Under the pieces are notes generated by a model that was given only the letters and a program-made list of their open reading frames with translations, was not told the DNA's origin and made no database searches. Positions 12,601-23,715 of a stretch of 64,000 nucleotides of DNA are shown here, piece after piece. A program made the position numbers and the translations under genes. Every line of letters starts with the position of its first letter. Position 1 is the first letter of the stretch. Source of the DNA: Macrostomum hystrix. Lineage: Eukaryota; Platyhelminthes; Macrostomidae. The stretch spans positions 6,588,501-6,652,500 of the forward strand of contig CATNEN010000039.1 in NCBI GenBank assembly GCA_950097015.1, read 5' to 3'.

Positions 12601-13468
12601 AACGGATTCTGTTTCCTCATTGTCAGATTTCTGCTTTTAAGTGTGCTTGGTGGCTATAAAAATGGCATGGCATCGATTTGAAGCTATTTCCCACTCTTTT
12701 CAGATCGGCTCTGGCGCGACCGAGGAGGACTCAGAGGGCAAAATTTCCCTTCCTTCGGAGATCCTGCTGCCGCCAGACGCCTCACTGAGAGACCTGATCG
12801 AGTTCGTCTATCCTTCGTTCGAAGCATCCGAGGTCAGAGACAGCTTCTTGGCAACTCGATTGATCCTGGCGCCGTACAACGACTCGGTCGATGCGATCAA
12901 CGACCAGTGTCTGGCGATGTTTCCGGGCAGCCAGCGCGAGTACCGGTCGGTTGACAGCGTGGCCGATGAGGACTCGGCCACCCACTTCCCGCCGGAGCTG
13001 CTGAACCGGTTGGACGCACCGAACCTGCCAAAGCACCTGATCAGGTTCAAAGTGGGCATGCCGGTGGTCCTGCTGCGGAACATCAACCCGCCTCGGCTGT
13101 GCAACGGCACCCGGCTTATAGTCCTGGCACTGGGGGACAACGTGCTGCGCTGCAAAGTGGCGGCCGGTCAGTTCGCAGGCGATGAAATCCTGCTGCCTCG
13201 GATCCCGCTCGTGCCGAACAACGCAGACTTGCCAATTCGCTTCAAGCGGCTGCAGTTTCCAGTCAAGGCGAGCTTCTGTCTGACTATTCACAAGTCGCAG
13301 GGCCAGTCGCTGGAGACCGTCGGCATCGACCTGGCTGATGGCTGCTTTGCCCACGGGCAGCTATACACCGCACTGTCTCGTGCCAAAGATGCTGCCAATG
13401 TTTGCGTCCGCATTTCCGGTAATAAGACGCGTAACATTGTGTACCCAGAGGTGCTATCTAGAGATTGA
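5783..13468 (+). CDS. Helitron Rep-helicase with OTU protease domain (11 exons, 1763 aa)
   Basis: The rolling-circle transposase of Helitron 1. Exons: 5783-6207, 6756-7208, 7321-7437, 7547-7651, 7835-8419, 8629-9410, 9622-9964, 10186-10483, 10889-11910, 12127-12523, 12704-13468. Every intron is GT-AG, all phases agree, and the total of 5292 bases is divisible by three. Order in the protein: charged repeats 1-141; OTU cysteine protease about 150-292 (D163, C166, H283); helitron-like N domain with a CxxC finger about 370-820; HUH motif PHVHILLW (H826, H828); Rep tyrosines Y967 and Y971 in KYVIKY; PIF1-type helicase with Walker A APAGTGKT (K1337), Walker B VWDE (D1413, E1414) and C-terminal ASFCLTIHKSQGQS and YTALSRAK motifs. 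Nothing is broken, so the protein may be active. The intron positions are my inference from splice sites and homology. Confidence 0.92.
6756..7208 (+). other. OTU-like cysteine protease exon of Helitron gene
   Basis: This exon carries GDGNCWFHAISDQL, the OTU signature with catalytic Asp163 and Cys166, and near its end the RHGEHYESLRF segment with the expected catalytic His283. OTU domains cleave ubiquitin-type conjugates in other proteins; in transposons their substrate is unknown. The exon joins the first coding exon in frame (2+1 nt split codon, serine). It is followed by two short linker exons (7321-7437 and 7547-7651) rich in Ser, Pro and Asp. Confidence 0.88.
9622..10483 (+). other. HUH/Y2 Rep nuclease core of Helitron gene
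   Basis: Two exons hold the Rep active site. The first starts GLPHVHILLWL, the metal-binding HUH motif, and contains a cysteine-rich segment (GPCGKVNPRCSC...GKCSKGFPK). The second contains NVEVCATVKSVKYVIKYLLK with the two tyrosines that attack single-stranded DNA, then an ARYIGPMEA helix typical of Helitrons. The two-tyrosine arrangement separates Helitron Rep from single-tyrosine plasmid and viral Reps. Confidence 0.9.
10889..13468 (+). other. PIF1-family helicase domain of Helitron gene
   Basis: Three exons encode a superfamily 1 helicase, 5'-3' in known PIF1 relatives, which unwinds the donor strand as it is displaced. Motif I is APAGTGKTF, motif II IVWDEIS, motif III VLVCAGDFRQLLPV, and motifs V-VI are FCLTIHKSQGQS and GQLYTALSRAKDA. 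The last exon stops at a TGA (13466-13468). The APA variant of Walker A, in place of the usual GPGG, is minor. Confidence 0.9.
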
Positions 13469-14880
13469 GCTTTGCATACCCGATGATTGACATTTATCGC
13501 GTGAGGAAGGATTGAAGGGAGGCCTGTCGATGTCAAAAGCGTGAAAGAACGCTCAGTGAAGTGCTGCGACTTTAACAGTGTCGATGTGCAATTTTATGTC
13601 TTCAAGGTTTATACTGAAAAGGCATTCAGCAATAGCAATAATTAGCACTCTAGATCCTTGGGTTGGAATGCTGTCTGGAATCAGATATTTAGCAATCAGT
13701 TCATCCTCTCAGTCTTGATCAATGGAGAAATTTCCGATAGTCAAGTTTTCTCCCTTGATTATGTCAGTCATTCTCCTAGCAAAGGCTGCTTGAGATATTT
13801 AAAATTTCGATGCAGAAATGTTTTTGAAAGTGCACCGTAGGCCTTCCTTCTGTGTCGCATTTATGCTTCCTCCGGGTTGATGCGGTCTCCTCAAAGTAGT
13901 GCCTCTGTTTACGCTCCATGGTGCGTTTGCGTGTTTCTCAACTGAGAAACTGTTTCTGATGTTGTGTTTGCTGTTTAAGTGAGTCTTGGGTGCAGTATTT
14001 GACCATTTTTAAGTGTAGATTATGTTTTTGTGCCGCAGTACGAAACAGAAGTATTCTCAATTCTCAAATCAAATTCTGGGATGAAACAGTTCACATCCAT
14101 AGGGTTCCAATCCTTTCTGTCGTCATTAGACGCCACCCAGACAGACATAACATTTTGTAGGTACGCACACTAGCAATGCGTAAATATGTATTGCTTTCAC
14201 TTTTATGTGTTCCAGTCAAACAGTTTAACAAAGTTCGAGATGGCACTCAAGGCTTTCAAACCTGTCTGATGTGGTGTATCTGACTCTAGCAAGTGTGCTG
14301 AAGGTGGTACATGTTGTCCATCATATATATGCTCCACCTGTGCGCACACGTTTGTTTGGGTGGAAGACTTGCCAGATTTCTTAAGTCACAGTAATTGGCA
14401 AAGTTTACGGCGAAGCCGTTGATGTTCAAATGTTCATCAACAAGGTGGACTTAGCCTGCTGTGCTGGAGAGTCACTTTGCTGTTGAGTAACTCTCTCTGT
14501 GACTAGAAGGGGCTTCATTTTCGCGCCAATACGAGTAGTTCGGTTAAAAGACAAAAAGCTTTAATTCAAGCTATAGAATTTCTCATCATTAGTAAGTTGA
14601 AGTTATCTATGTACGAGTAACTTTGGCTAAAACTCAAATTAAGCCAAGTAGAGCATTATTCATACTCTGATAAGTCTGATTAGCTTGATATTCGGCCACA
14701 AATTGTCGCTATCCATGTTGATAAAATTTGCCCATGTGAAAAACTGAAGCTCTTTCAGTGACAAAGCCAGTTAGAGCAGTCCAAGGGCTTCGAGCCATGA
14801 GTGCATTTCAGTCAGAAAGGTGCTTATGTCGCAAGTTTTGAGCCTGCAATCTAAATATTCAATTCAGATGCAAAAGAGCA
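13469..14880 (+). other. Helitron 1 3' non-coding region
   Basis: AT-rich sequence after the Rep-helicase stop. I see no long open frame, RNA gene or repeat array, and no clear AATAAA signal close to the stop codon. It presumably contains the 3' UTR and internal Helitron DNA. Confidence 0.4.
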
Positions 14881-14884
14881 AACG

Positions 14885-15390
14885 TCAAAACAAACATTGA
14901 TTCTATTTTCACTGCCGACGCGTTTCGTCAAAAGCGGACATCTTCAGGGCAAACAAACCAACGAAAACGAAAACCCAACCGAAAATGTATTTAAATTGAA
15001 TCGAAAAAATATTGAGCGAACAAAAACAAACAGAAGGAACGAAGAAACATGTAAATGCTGTAAACCTTTATAACAACGAACCAATCAGTGCAACCACACC
15101 ACCACGCAAAACGAGATAAAAAAATTCTGAGATGCTCCATATACCCTTACTCACAAGCTGAACGTTCGAGCTTGGGTTGTACTTCCTAATGTACGTAACT
15201 TCCAAAAACTTTAGTTTTTTATCGTTGTTACATCCATCCATCACCATGAAAAACTGCATAGGTTCACAGTCACAACACGCCTTGCAAATGAATAGGTGGT
15301 CTTTAATGGCCGAAGACCCAAGCCAGTGCTCCCTCACCCTCTTGTGCAGATGCCGTTCTATCAAACACTGAAACATTCTTAGAAATGTGG
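14885..15390 (-). mobile_element. Penelope-like element fragment (GIY-YIG end)
   Basis: On the minus strand, 15376 to 15068 encodes about 100 residues resembling the C-terminal GIY-YIG endonuclease of Penelope-like retroelements: a HKRVREHWLGSSAIKDHL segment, a cysteine pair, then KLKFLEVTYIRKYNPSSN. Downstream on that strand, at 14960-14915, lies a GAAGATGTCCGC and GACGAAACGCG motif of the kind seen at Penelope-like 3' ends. The reverse transcriptase is absent, so this is a 5'-truncated copy nested in Helitron 1. The family call is from remembered motif patterns. Confidence 0.58.
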
Positions 15391-16600
15391 TAGATCCATC
15401 AGAAACAGCCCGTTAGAAAAGTGGAAGATCAATTTGCATCAGCTCGTGTCAGAAACGTCTTTCTGACTGAATTCTGTGCACGGTTTTCCAACAGAAGGAA
15501 CTTTCTTCATCACCATAGCAGGAGGTGCTTGCAAGCAGACACACACGCTTAATTCGTGTAGATTCATGTGTTAAAGGACTTTTTTACTTGTGTTTTTGTG
15601 TTACTTGTGTTACTTGTGTTTTACTTGTGTTAAGTGTTTTTTTACTTCGCTACTAGCTAGCTGAGACTATAAAATCTCCTAGATAACATGGAAACCTCTT
15701 TTTGAGCTGAGACAGAACTGGCCCTGTTCATTTCAACAGCTGTTTTCCCTATTCAACGGAAAAATATAAATTTAAATATTGAAGTACCTCTCTTTATTAT
15801 CTTATCATTCTTTCAGTTCCGTTGTACTTACGAGTAATGCCTTTCTGCACGGTTTTCGCTGAACCAGTAGCTTCATAGCTCATAGCTCTATGCTGAAACA
15901 TAGCTCAAATATTGTCTTTTTTCGTCGCATTATTGCAGTGACACGAGGATTCATAATCATTCTCCTAATTTTCTTTTGTCACCTCTTCCATCCAACTCCG
16001 GGTTTTTCCGGTTCCGTTTTCTCCGGCCAAAGCCGGTTTTTTCGGTTTCCCGGTTTTTTCATCTGGAGTTCTTCCAGTTTTATGTACAAATCGCTTTTAT
16101 GTACATATTATGCACTCACCGATTCAAAGTTTTCGTGATGCCAACAGTTAAATTGCTTTTTGGTTGATCGTTTGCAACACCTTTTCGCTGTGTACATTTC
16201 CCTTACACATAATGTATCAAATTAATTTGATATCGGTTCGCAATTTATTTATATATTTGGCAGCTGCACGCACGTGAAATTGAAATTGCATGAAACAATA
16301 GGATACTGCGATCCTGTAGTAGATGCATGTCCGAAGCTGCTTTCCTTCAGTTTTCTTTTATTTCATTCTTATTCATCATTATATATCGCTTCTGTCTTTT
16401 TTAATGACAGAAGAGAGACCAGAAGACAGAAGACATACATTTTCAGTTAAGAGAGAATGTACTGCATATGATGTGCCTTAAATTGGCGAAATTAGTAATG
16501 ACTAATAGATTAGTGAGTAACACTCACATTTCTGTTTAATAGGATTACCGCTGAGAAGTAGTTATGGAATATTGAAAACATTATTTATTGATTGCTTGCT
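15390..16600 (+). other. Helitron 1 distal non-coding region
   Basis: No gene is seen. A small direct repeat of TTACTTGTG/TTTTACTTGTG occurs at about 15580-15645, and short CCGG-rich runs at about 16000-16060. The rest is AT-rich, with no frame matching a known family. Confidence 0.4.
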
Positions 16601-16604
16601 GTGT

Positions 16605-16750
16605 CAGTGGTGGCAGATCGTGCAAGATAGTGATAGATGGTGACAGATGTTGACAGATGGTAATAGATGGTGACCGATGGTGATAGATTGTGATAGATGG
16701 TGACAGATTGTCACAGATGGTGCCATCTGTCATCTGTCATCTGCTGTCAT
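16605..16750 (+). repeat. Degenerate minisatellite (GGTGACAGAT)n
   Basis: Roughly 10-bp units of the type TGATAGATGG or TGACAGATGG run for about 140 bp just upstream of another short repeat. It is simple repeat DNA inside Helitron 1. Confidence 0.75.
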
Positions 16751-17000
16751 CTGGGGGACAGTGCTCTGTTTGCTGGTGTGGATTGTGCTGACTGCTGTTG
16801 GAATTATGCTCTGTCTGCTGTGGGGATTTTTGTGTCTGCAGAGGGACTGTGTTCTGTCTATTGGGCGGATTGTGCTGCATTCTGCATGGGACGATTGTTC
16901 TCTGTCTGGCTGGGGATTGCGCTGTCTGCTCAGTGGGGGGGATTGTGCTGTCTGCAGAGGGACTGTGCTCTGTCTACTGGGGGGATTATGCTGCCTGCTG
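16750..17000 (+). repeat. Degenerate minisatellite near Helitron 1 3' end
   Basis: Imperfect units combine GGGGATTGTGCTGTCTG and CAGAGGGACTGTGCTCTGT. Several forward frames are open and cysteine-rich here only because of the repeat. It occupies the position just inside the 3' hairpin where the other three Helitrons carry the 18-bp satellite. Confidence 0.7.
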
Positions 17001-17027
17001 GTAGTCAAAAGAAGGTCCACTTATTTG

Positions 17028-17057
17028 TGCTCCCCGGAGGGGGGCAAAACTTGCTAG
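17028..17057 (+). terminator. Helitron 1 3' terminal hairpin and CTAG
   Basis: TGCTCCCC and GGGGGGCA pair over 8 bp (one G-T wobble) around a GGA loop. After AAACTTG comes CTAG, the last four bases of the element. In known Helitrons this hairpin marks the end of rolling-circle strand transfer. Confidence 0.9.
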
Positions 17058-17079
17058 TCCAACTATACTAAATCTCTAA

Positions 17080-17111
17080 AGTCTGTCTGTCTGTCTGTCT
17101 GTCTGTCTGTG
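17080..17111 (+). repeat. (GTCT)n microsatellite
   Basis: Seven or more GTCT units lie 22 bp inside the Helitron 2 5' end. Similar four-base runs occur at the same place in the other Helitrons: TTGG in Helitron 3, TTGC in Helitron 4, and a very short CTGT run in Helitron 1. Confidence 0.9.
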
Positions 17112-18055
17112 GAATTTCGATACACAGGCTAAATGCCTCAACCAAATTTGATCGCGTTTTTTGCTAAACATGCCAAATTTTACTGGCATGAGACCTTGAA
17201 AATTTCGTTAGTCTGCTTCAATGCTAACAATATTAAATATTCGAAAAACGAGTTTTCCTATTGCTTTCAATAGGAGGCCAAACAATGTTAAATTAGAATA
17301 GGGCCGGACACTGTCAGTTTTATTAGATTGCATCGGTGCTTTTTCTCGCCCGCGCGTGCATTGGTATAGCACTGAACAGGGCCCGATACTCTCAATTGAA
17401 TAGGATTGCGTCACTGCTTTTCGACCCGTACGTACGTTTATAAATTTGTCTCTTGGCTGATCGAGTGATTTGATTTGAATACGCAAACCGTACATAGCAG
17501 ATTTCATGATTGGGCTTTTATGATGCTCAATGCTAGCGAGACCTCTCCTCCTCCTTTCTATCCATAAAACTGCAGCCTTTCTATTGTCAAACCTTGTCTC
17601 GACTTCGATCATTGTGCCGCTTTCTTTTCATCTAGCTCCGAAGTAAAGTACTTTAATGCTTTTGTAGAATGCAGGTAGAATTTCAGCATCGGTTTTGTTA
17701 CTGCTTCTTTTTATTCTAATCTTCTAAACATCAGCAGTTAAAAACGTAAGTTCCTATTTATTAGTATTTTTTGGGCATTTTTGGTTCGAGTATAAATAGT
17801 AAGCGCTTTTAGTTAGCTACTGTCGAAGCAGATATTTGTTAGCTTTATTATTCCTGTACTCGCTTTCAGAAAATAGTATAAGTTTTTTCGAGTAAATCAT
17901 GGCAAAAATTTTATTTTGTCATTGAATCGAATTCTCTAACTTTTGATTTTGTTATCTTTTACAATCATAACGGTATTCAATTAATTCATTTATTTGTTGT
18001 TCTTCTCAATTTTCTACAAAGGCAGCTAATATATATATTCAACTGGCAAAAATTG
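17112..18055 (+). other. Helitron 2 body, non-coding
   Basis: The first part, to about 17500, is homologous to 3310-3660 of Helitron 1. The rest is AT-rich and unlike anything else in the window. A 134-codon minus-strand frame (17208-17612) is open, but its counterpart in Helitron 1 is broken into two frames, so it is not supported as a gene. Confidence 0.5.
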
Positions 18056-18716
18056 TCAACTGAGGATCATTATCAATAGGGAGTAATCATCAAATGAGGG
18101 ATCATGGTAAACTGGGGGATCATTGTCAACTAAGGGATCATTGTCAACCGGGGGATCATTGTCATCTGGGGGATCATTGTCAACTGGGGATCATTGCCAT
18201 CTGGGGGGATAATTTTCAACTGGGTGATCATTGTCAACTGGGGGATCATTGTCAACTGGGGGATCTTTGTCATCTGTTGGATCATTGTCAGCTGAGGGAT
18301 CATTGTCAACTGGGGGGATCATTGTCAACTGGGAATCATCATCAATGGGGATTATCATCAAATAGGGGATCATGGTCAACTGGGGGATTATCATCAAATA
18401 GGGGATCATGGTCAACTGGGGGATCATGGTCAACTGGGGATCATGGTCAACTGGGGGATCATTGTCAACTGGGGATCATTGTCATCTGGGGGATCATTTT
18501 CAACTGGGGGATCATTGTCTACTGGGGATCATGGTCAACTGGGGGATCATTGTCAACTGGGGGATCATTGTCAACTGGGGGATCATTGTCAACTGGGGTT
18601 CATTGTCATTTGGGGGATCATTGTCAGCTGGGGGATCATTGTCAACTGGGGTATCATTGTCAACTGGGGGATCAATCTCATCTGGGGGATCAATGTCATC
18701 TGGGGGATCATTGTAG
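18056..18716 (+). repeat. 18-bp satellite array in Helitron 2
   Basis: About 37 units of consensus GGGGGATCATTGTCAACT, with variants such as TCATCTGG and ATGGTCAACT. Units here are more diverged than in Helitrons 3 and 4. The array ends 60 bp before the 3' hairpin. Confidence 0.95.
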
Positions 18717-18807
18717 CTTCAAAAAGCTGTAAATTCAGCTGCTTAAAAGTATATACTAGACGAATTAAAATTATTTCTGCTCCCCGAAGGGGGGCAAAAC
18801 TTGCTAG
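18710..18807 (+). terminator. Helitron 2 3' terminal region with hairpin and CTAG
   Basis: The last 98 bp (AGCTTCAAAAAGCT, ACTAGACGAATTAAAA, hairpin, CTAG) are nearly the same as the ends of Helitrons 3 (55702-55799) and 4 (59607-59704). This shared tail defines a non-autonomous subfamily. Confidence 0.88.
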
Positions 18808-19410
18808 TCCACTATACTAAAAATGAAATGGTTGGTTGGTTGGTTGGTTGCTTGCTTGTAATTGATTTTCTCCCGAACGGCTCAACCGATTTTCACCATT
18901 TCTTCACCAAAAGATTCTAAATATGGGGACAATTTTACACGTATTTTTATTAAGCTGAACTTTATTGCTAAGAGGATTAAATATTAGAAAAACATGATTT
19001 TTTCAAAGGTCAAACCATCTTGGCCTATTGAGAATTTTACTCACTGCCACTGAATTGAAATTGCATCGTCAAATTGCGCAACAACCCCTAGCTGATTGAA
19101 TTTGAAGCCTGCACTCTGGAGACAAATTTGAAATAAATGTACACAACCAACCGCGAGACTAAGTGTACTCTATTTTCTTACTTCATTGTACAAAGCCAGA
19201 CCTTTGAGAATTCATTTTATAAGGCTGATTTCTGCACCCATTAACCAACAGTCGGAATAGCCGATGTGTTAGGCACTAGGAATTGGTTATAGGCTCGGCT
19301 AGGGTTCGATTCTGCACTGCGTCAAATCATTTTAGACTAATTTTCAGCCAGTAGTGATTGAAGATTATTTTAATTTATTTTTTCATTTCGTAAATAAAAT
19401 ATCATAAATC
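18808..19410 (+). other. Helitron 3 5' region with TTGG run
   Basis: The 5' terminus is followed by (TTGG)n at about 18829-18850, then 550 bp matching the start of Helitron 4 (55800-56405) apart from small differences. It includes the tRNA-like segment listed separately. No protein-coding frame is seen. Confidence 0.75.
19251..19318 (+). other. tRNA-like (SINE-type) segment in Helitron 3
   Basis: TAGCCGATGTGTTAGG at 19258 resembles a pol III A box, and GGTTCGATTCT at 19303-19313 a B box (one mismatch to the consensus). The spacing suits a tRNA-derived SINE head. It does not fold as a full tRNA and is present in Helitron 4 as well, so the insertion predates their split. Confidence 0.42.
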
Positions 19411-22400
19411 ATAGCAAACCTGAGTTTGAATCATGGCTAAACCATAGTCTGAATCATGGCTAAACCATAGTCTGAATCATGGCTAAACCAGAGTTTGAAT
19501 CATGGCTAAACCAGAGTCTGAATCATGGCTAAACCAGAGTTTCAATCATGGCTAACCAGAGTTTGAATCATGGTTAAACCAGAGTCTGAATCATGGCTAA
19601 ACCAGAGTTTGAATCATTGCTAAACCAGAGTTTGAATCATGGCTAAACCAGAGTTTGAATCATGGCTAAACCAGAGTTTCAATCATGGCTAAACCAGAGT
19701 CTGAATCATGGCTAAACCAGAGTTTGAATCGTGGCTAAACCAGAGTTTGAATCGTGGCTAAACCAGAGTTTGAATCATGGCTAAACCAGAGTTTGAATCA
19801 TGGCTAAACCAGAGTCTGAATCATGGCTAAACCAGAGTTTGAATCGTGGCTAAACCAGAGTTTCAATCATGGCTAAACCAGAGTTTTAATCATGGCTAAC
19901 CAGAGTTTGAATCATGGTTAAACCAGAGTCTGAATCATGGCTAAACCAGAGTTTGAATCATTGCTAAACCAGAGTTTGAATCATGGCTAAACCAGAGTTT
20001 GAATCATGGCTAAACCAGAGTCTGAATCATGGCTAAACCAGAGTTTCAATCATGGCTAACCAGAGTTTGAATCATGGTTAAACCAGAGTCTGAATCATGG
20101 CTAAACCAGAGTTTGAATCATTGCTAAACCAGAGTTTGAATCATGGCTAAACCAGAGTTTCAATCATGGCTAAACCAGAGTCTGAATCATGGCTAAACCA
20201 GAGTTTGAATCGTGGCTAAACCAGAGTTTGAATCGTGGCTAAACCAGAGTTTGAATCATGGCTAAACCAGAGCTTCAATCATGGCTAAACCAGAGTTTGA
20301 ATCATGGCTAAACCAGAGTTTGAATCATGGCTAAACCAGAGTTTAAATCATGGCTAAACCAGAGTCTGAATCATGGCTAAACCAGCGTCTGAATCATGGC
20401 AAAACCAGAGTTTCAATCATGGCTAAACCAGCGTCTGAATCATGGCTAAACCAGCGTCTGAATCATGGCTAAACAAGAGTTTCAATCATGGCTAAACCAG
20501 AGTTTGAATCATGGCTAAACCAGAGTTTGAATCGTGGCTAAACCAGAGTTTGAATCGTGGCTAAACCAGAGTTTGAATCATGGCTAAACCAGAGTTTCAA
20601 TCATGGCTAAACCAGAGTTTGAATCATGGCTAAACCAGAGTTTGAATCATGGCTAAACCAGAGTTTGAATCATGGCTAAACTAGAGTTTGAATCGTGGCT
20701 AAACCAGAGTTTGAATCATGGCTAAACTGGAGTCTGAATCATGGCTAAACCAGAGTCTGAATCATGGTTAAACCAGAGTCTGAATCATGGCTAAACCAGA
20801 GTTTGAATCATTGCTAAACCAGAGTTTGAATCATGGCTAAACCAGAGTTTGAATCATGGCAAAACCAGATCTTGAATCATGGCTAAACCAGAGTTTGAAT
20901 CATGGCTAAACTGGAGTCTGAATCATGGCTAAACCAGAGTCTGAATCATGGCGAAACCAGAGTCTGAATCATGGCTAAACCAGAGTCTGAATCATGGCTA
21001 AACCAGAATTTAAATCATGGCTAAACCAGAGTCTGAATCATGGCTAAACCAGAGTCTGAATCATGGCTAAACCAGAATTTAAATCATGGCTAAACCAGAG
21101 TCTGAATCATGGCTAAACCAGAGTCTGAATCATGGCTAAACCAGAGTCTGAATCATGGCTAAACCAGAGTCTGAATCATGGCTAAACCAGCGCCTGAATC
21201 ATGGCTAAACCAGAGTTTGAATCATGGCTAAACCAGAGTCTGAATCATGGCTTAACCAGAGTTTGAATCATGGCTAAACCAGAGTCTGAATCATGGCTTA
21301 ACCAGAATTTAAATCATGGCTAAACCAGAGTCTGAATCATGGCTTAACCAGAGTCTGAATCATGGCTAAACCAGAGTCTGAATCATGGCTAAACCAGAGT
21401 TTGAATCATGGCTAAACCAGAGTCTGAATCATGGCTAAACCTGAGTCTGAATCATGGCTAAACCAGAATTTAAATCATGGCTAAACCAGAGTCTGAATCA
21501 TGGCTTAACCAGAGTCTGAATCATGGCTAAACCAGAGTCTGAATCATGGCTAAACCTGAGTCTGAATCATGGCTTAACCAGAGTTTGAATCATGGCTAAA
21601 CCAGAGTCTGAATCATGGCTAAACCAGAATTTAAATCATGGCTAAACCAGAGTCTGAATCATGGCTTAACCAGAGTTTGAATCATGGCTAAACCAGAGTT
21701 TGAATCATGGCTAAACCAGCGTTTGAATCATGGCTAAACCAGAGTTTGAATCATGGCTAAACCAGAGTCTGAATCATGGCTTAACCAGAGTTTGAATCAT
21801 GGCTAAACCAGAGTCTGAATCATGGCTAAACCAGAATTTAAATCATGGCTAAACCAGAGTCTGAATCATGGCTTAACCAGAGTTTGAATCATGGCTAAAC
21901 CAGAGTTTGAATCATGGCTAAACCAGAGTCTGAATCATGGCTAAACCAACGTTTGAATCATGGCTAACCTAGAGTCTGAATCATGGCTAAAGCATAGTCT
22001 GAATCATGGCTAAACCAGAGCTTGAATCATGGCTTAACCAGAGTTTAATCATGGCTAAACCAGCGTCTGAATCATGGCTAAACCAGAGTTTCAATCATGG
22101 CTAAACCAGAGTTTGAATCATGGCTAAACCAGAGTTTCAATCATGGCTAAACCAGCGTCTGAATTATGGCTAAACCAGCGTCTGAATCATGGCTAAACCA
22201 GAGTTTGAATCATGGCTAAACCAGAGTTTGAATCATGGCTAAACCAGATCTTGAATCATGGCTAAACCAGAGTTTGAATCATGGCTAAACCAGCGTCTGA
22301 ATCATGGCAAAACCAGAGTTTCAATCATGGCTAAACCAGCGTCTGAATCATGGCTAAACCAGCGTCTGAATCATGGCTAAACCAGCGTCTGAATCATGGC

Positions 22401-23170
22401 TAAACCAGAGTTTCAATCATGGCTAAACCAGAGTCTGAATCATGGCTAAACCAGAGTTTGAATCATGGCTAAACCAGAGTTTGAATCATGGCTAAACCAG
22501 ATCTTGAATCATGGCTAAACCAGAGTTTCAATCATGGCTAAACCAGCGTCTGAATCATGGCTAAACCAGCGTCTGAATCATGGCTAAACCAGCGTCTGAA
22601 TCATGGCTAAACCAGAGTTTGAATCATGGCTAAACCAGAGTCTGAATCATGGCTAAACCAGAGTTTGAATATTGGCTACACCAGAGTTTGAATCATGGCT
22701 AAACCAGAGACTAAATCATGGCTAAACCAGAGACTAAATCGTGGCTAAACCATCATCATCAGCATGGCTAAACTAGAGTTTGAATAATGGCTACACCAGA
22801 GTTTGAATCAAGGCTAAACCAGAGTCTGAATCATGGCTAAACCAGAGTTTGAATCATGGCTAAACCAGACTTTGAATCATAGCCAACCAGAGTTTGAATC
22901 TTGGCTAAACCAGAGTTTCAATCATGGCTAACCCAGCGTTTGAATCATGGCTAAACCAGAGTTTGAATCATGGCAAAAACCGAGTTTCAATCATGGCTAA
23001 CCCAGCGTTTGAATCATGGCTAAACCAGAGTTTGAATCTTGGCTAAACCAGAGTTTGAATCATAGCCAACCAGAGTCTGAATCATGGCAAAACGAGAGTT
23101 TGAATCATAGCCCACCAGGGTTTAAAACATGGCGAAACCTGAGTTTGAATCTTGGCTAACCCAGCGTTTG
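19411..23170 (+). repeat. 23-bp satellite array 1
   Basis: About 160 units, each ATGGCTAAACC followed by AGAGTTTGAATC, with common variants AGCGTCTG, AGAGTCTG, AGATCTTG and AGAATTTAA. Because 23 is not a multiple of three, no long frame stays open. Variant units recur in the same order farther on, which shows block amplification. Confidence 0.96.
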
Positions 23171-23715
23171 AAAAATCAACGTCAACTGGGGAGTCATCAT
23201 CAAAATGGGGATCATGGTGAACTGGGGGATCATGGTAAACTGGGAATCATTGTCAACTGGGGGATCATTGTCAACTGGGGGATCATTGTCAACTGGGGGA
23301 TCATTGTCAACTGGGGGGTCATTGTGAACTGAGAGATCATTGTCAACTGGGGGGTAATGGTCAACTGGGGGATAATTGTCAACTGGGGAATCATCATCAA
23401 CTGGGGAGCATCATCAACTGGGGGATCATTGAGAACTGGGGGATCATTGTCAAATGGGGGATCATTGTGAACTGGGGGATCTTTGTCAACTGGGGGATCA
23501 TTGTATACTGTGGGATCATTGTCAACTGGGGGATCATTGTCAACTGGGGGATCATTGTCAACTGGGGGATCGTTGTCAACTGGGGGTTCATTGTCAACTG
23601 GGGGATCATTGTCAACTGGGGGTTCATTGTCAACTGGGGGATCATTGTCAACTGGGGGATCATTGTCAACTGGGGGATCATCATCAACTGTGGGATCATT
23701 GTCAACCGGCGGGCT
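23171..23715 (+). repeat. 18-bp satellite block 1
   Basis: About 30 units of GGGGGATCATTGTCAACT embedded between 23-bp arrays. It starts after a fixed junction (TTTGAAAAATCAACGTCAAC) and ends at GTCAACCGGCGGGCTAAACC. The identical block occurs at 25841, 28626 and 30331. Confidence 0.95.

Larger units (their letters stand above)
3226..17057 (+). mobile_element. Helitron 1, autonomous (13.8 kb)
   Basis: This is a complete canonical Helitron. The 5' end is TC followed by CTACTATACTAAATG at 3226, preceded by A. The 3' end is a hairpin at 17028-17046 (8-bp stem TGCTCCCC/GGGGGGCA, loop GGA), seven bases, then CTAG at 17054-17057. Known Helitrons begin TC, end CTRR, have a hairpin 5-10 nt before the end and insert between A and T without target duplication; all of this fits. 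It encodes an intact Rep-helicase protein on the plus strand. It also contains a 1660-bp internal tandem duplication, a Penelope-like fragment and short minisatellites. The next Helitron starts at the very next base. Confidence 0.93.
17058..18807 (+). mobile_element. Helitron 2, non-autonomous (1.75 kb)
   Basis: It begins TCCAACTATACTAAATC immediately after the CTAG of Helitron 1. It ends with a hairpin at 18778-18796 (loop GAA) and CTAG at 18804-18807. Its first 500 bp resemble the 5' region of Helitron 1, which links the two as one family. It has no Rep or helicase. The 3' half is an 18-bp satellite. It would depend on an enzyme such as that of Helitron 1. Confidence 0.92.

Noticed and set aside
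17208-17612. Minus-strand 134-codon frame in Helitron 2, partly shared with Helitron 1
   Set aside because: The Helitron 1 counterpart is split into two frames and no domain is recognisable; the shared part is explained by nucleotide homology of Helitron 5' regions.
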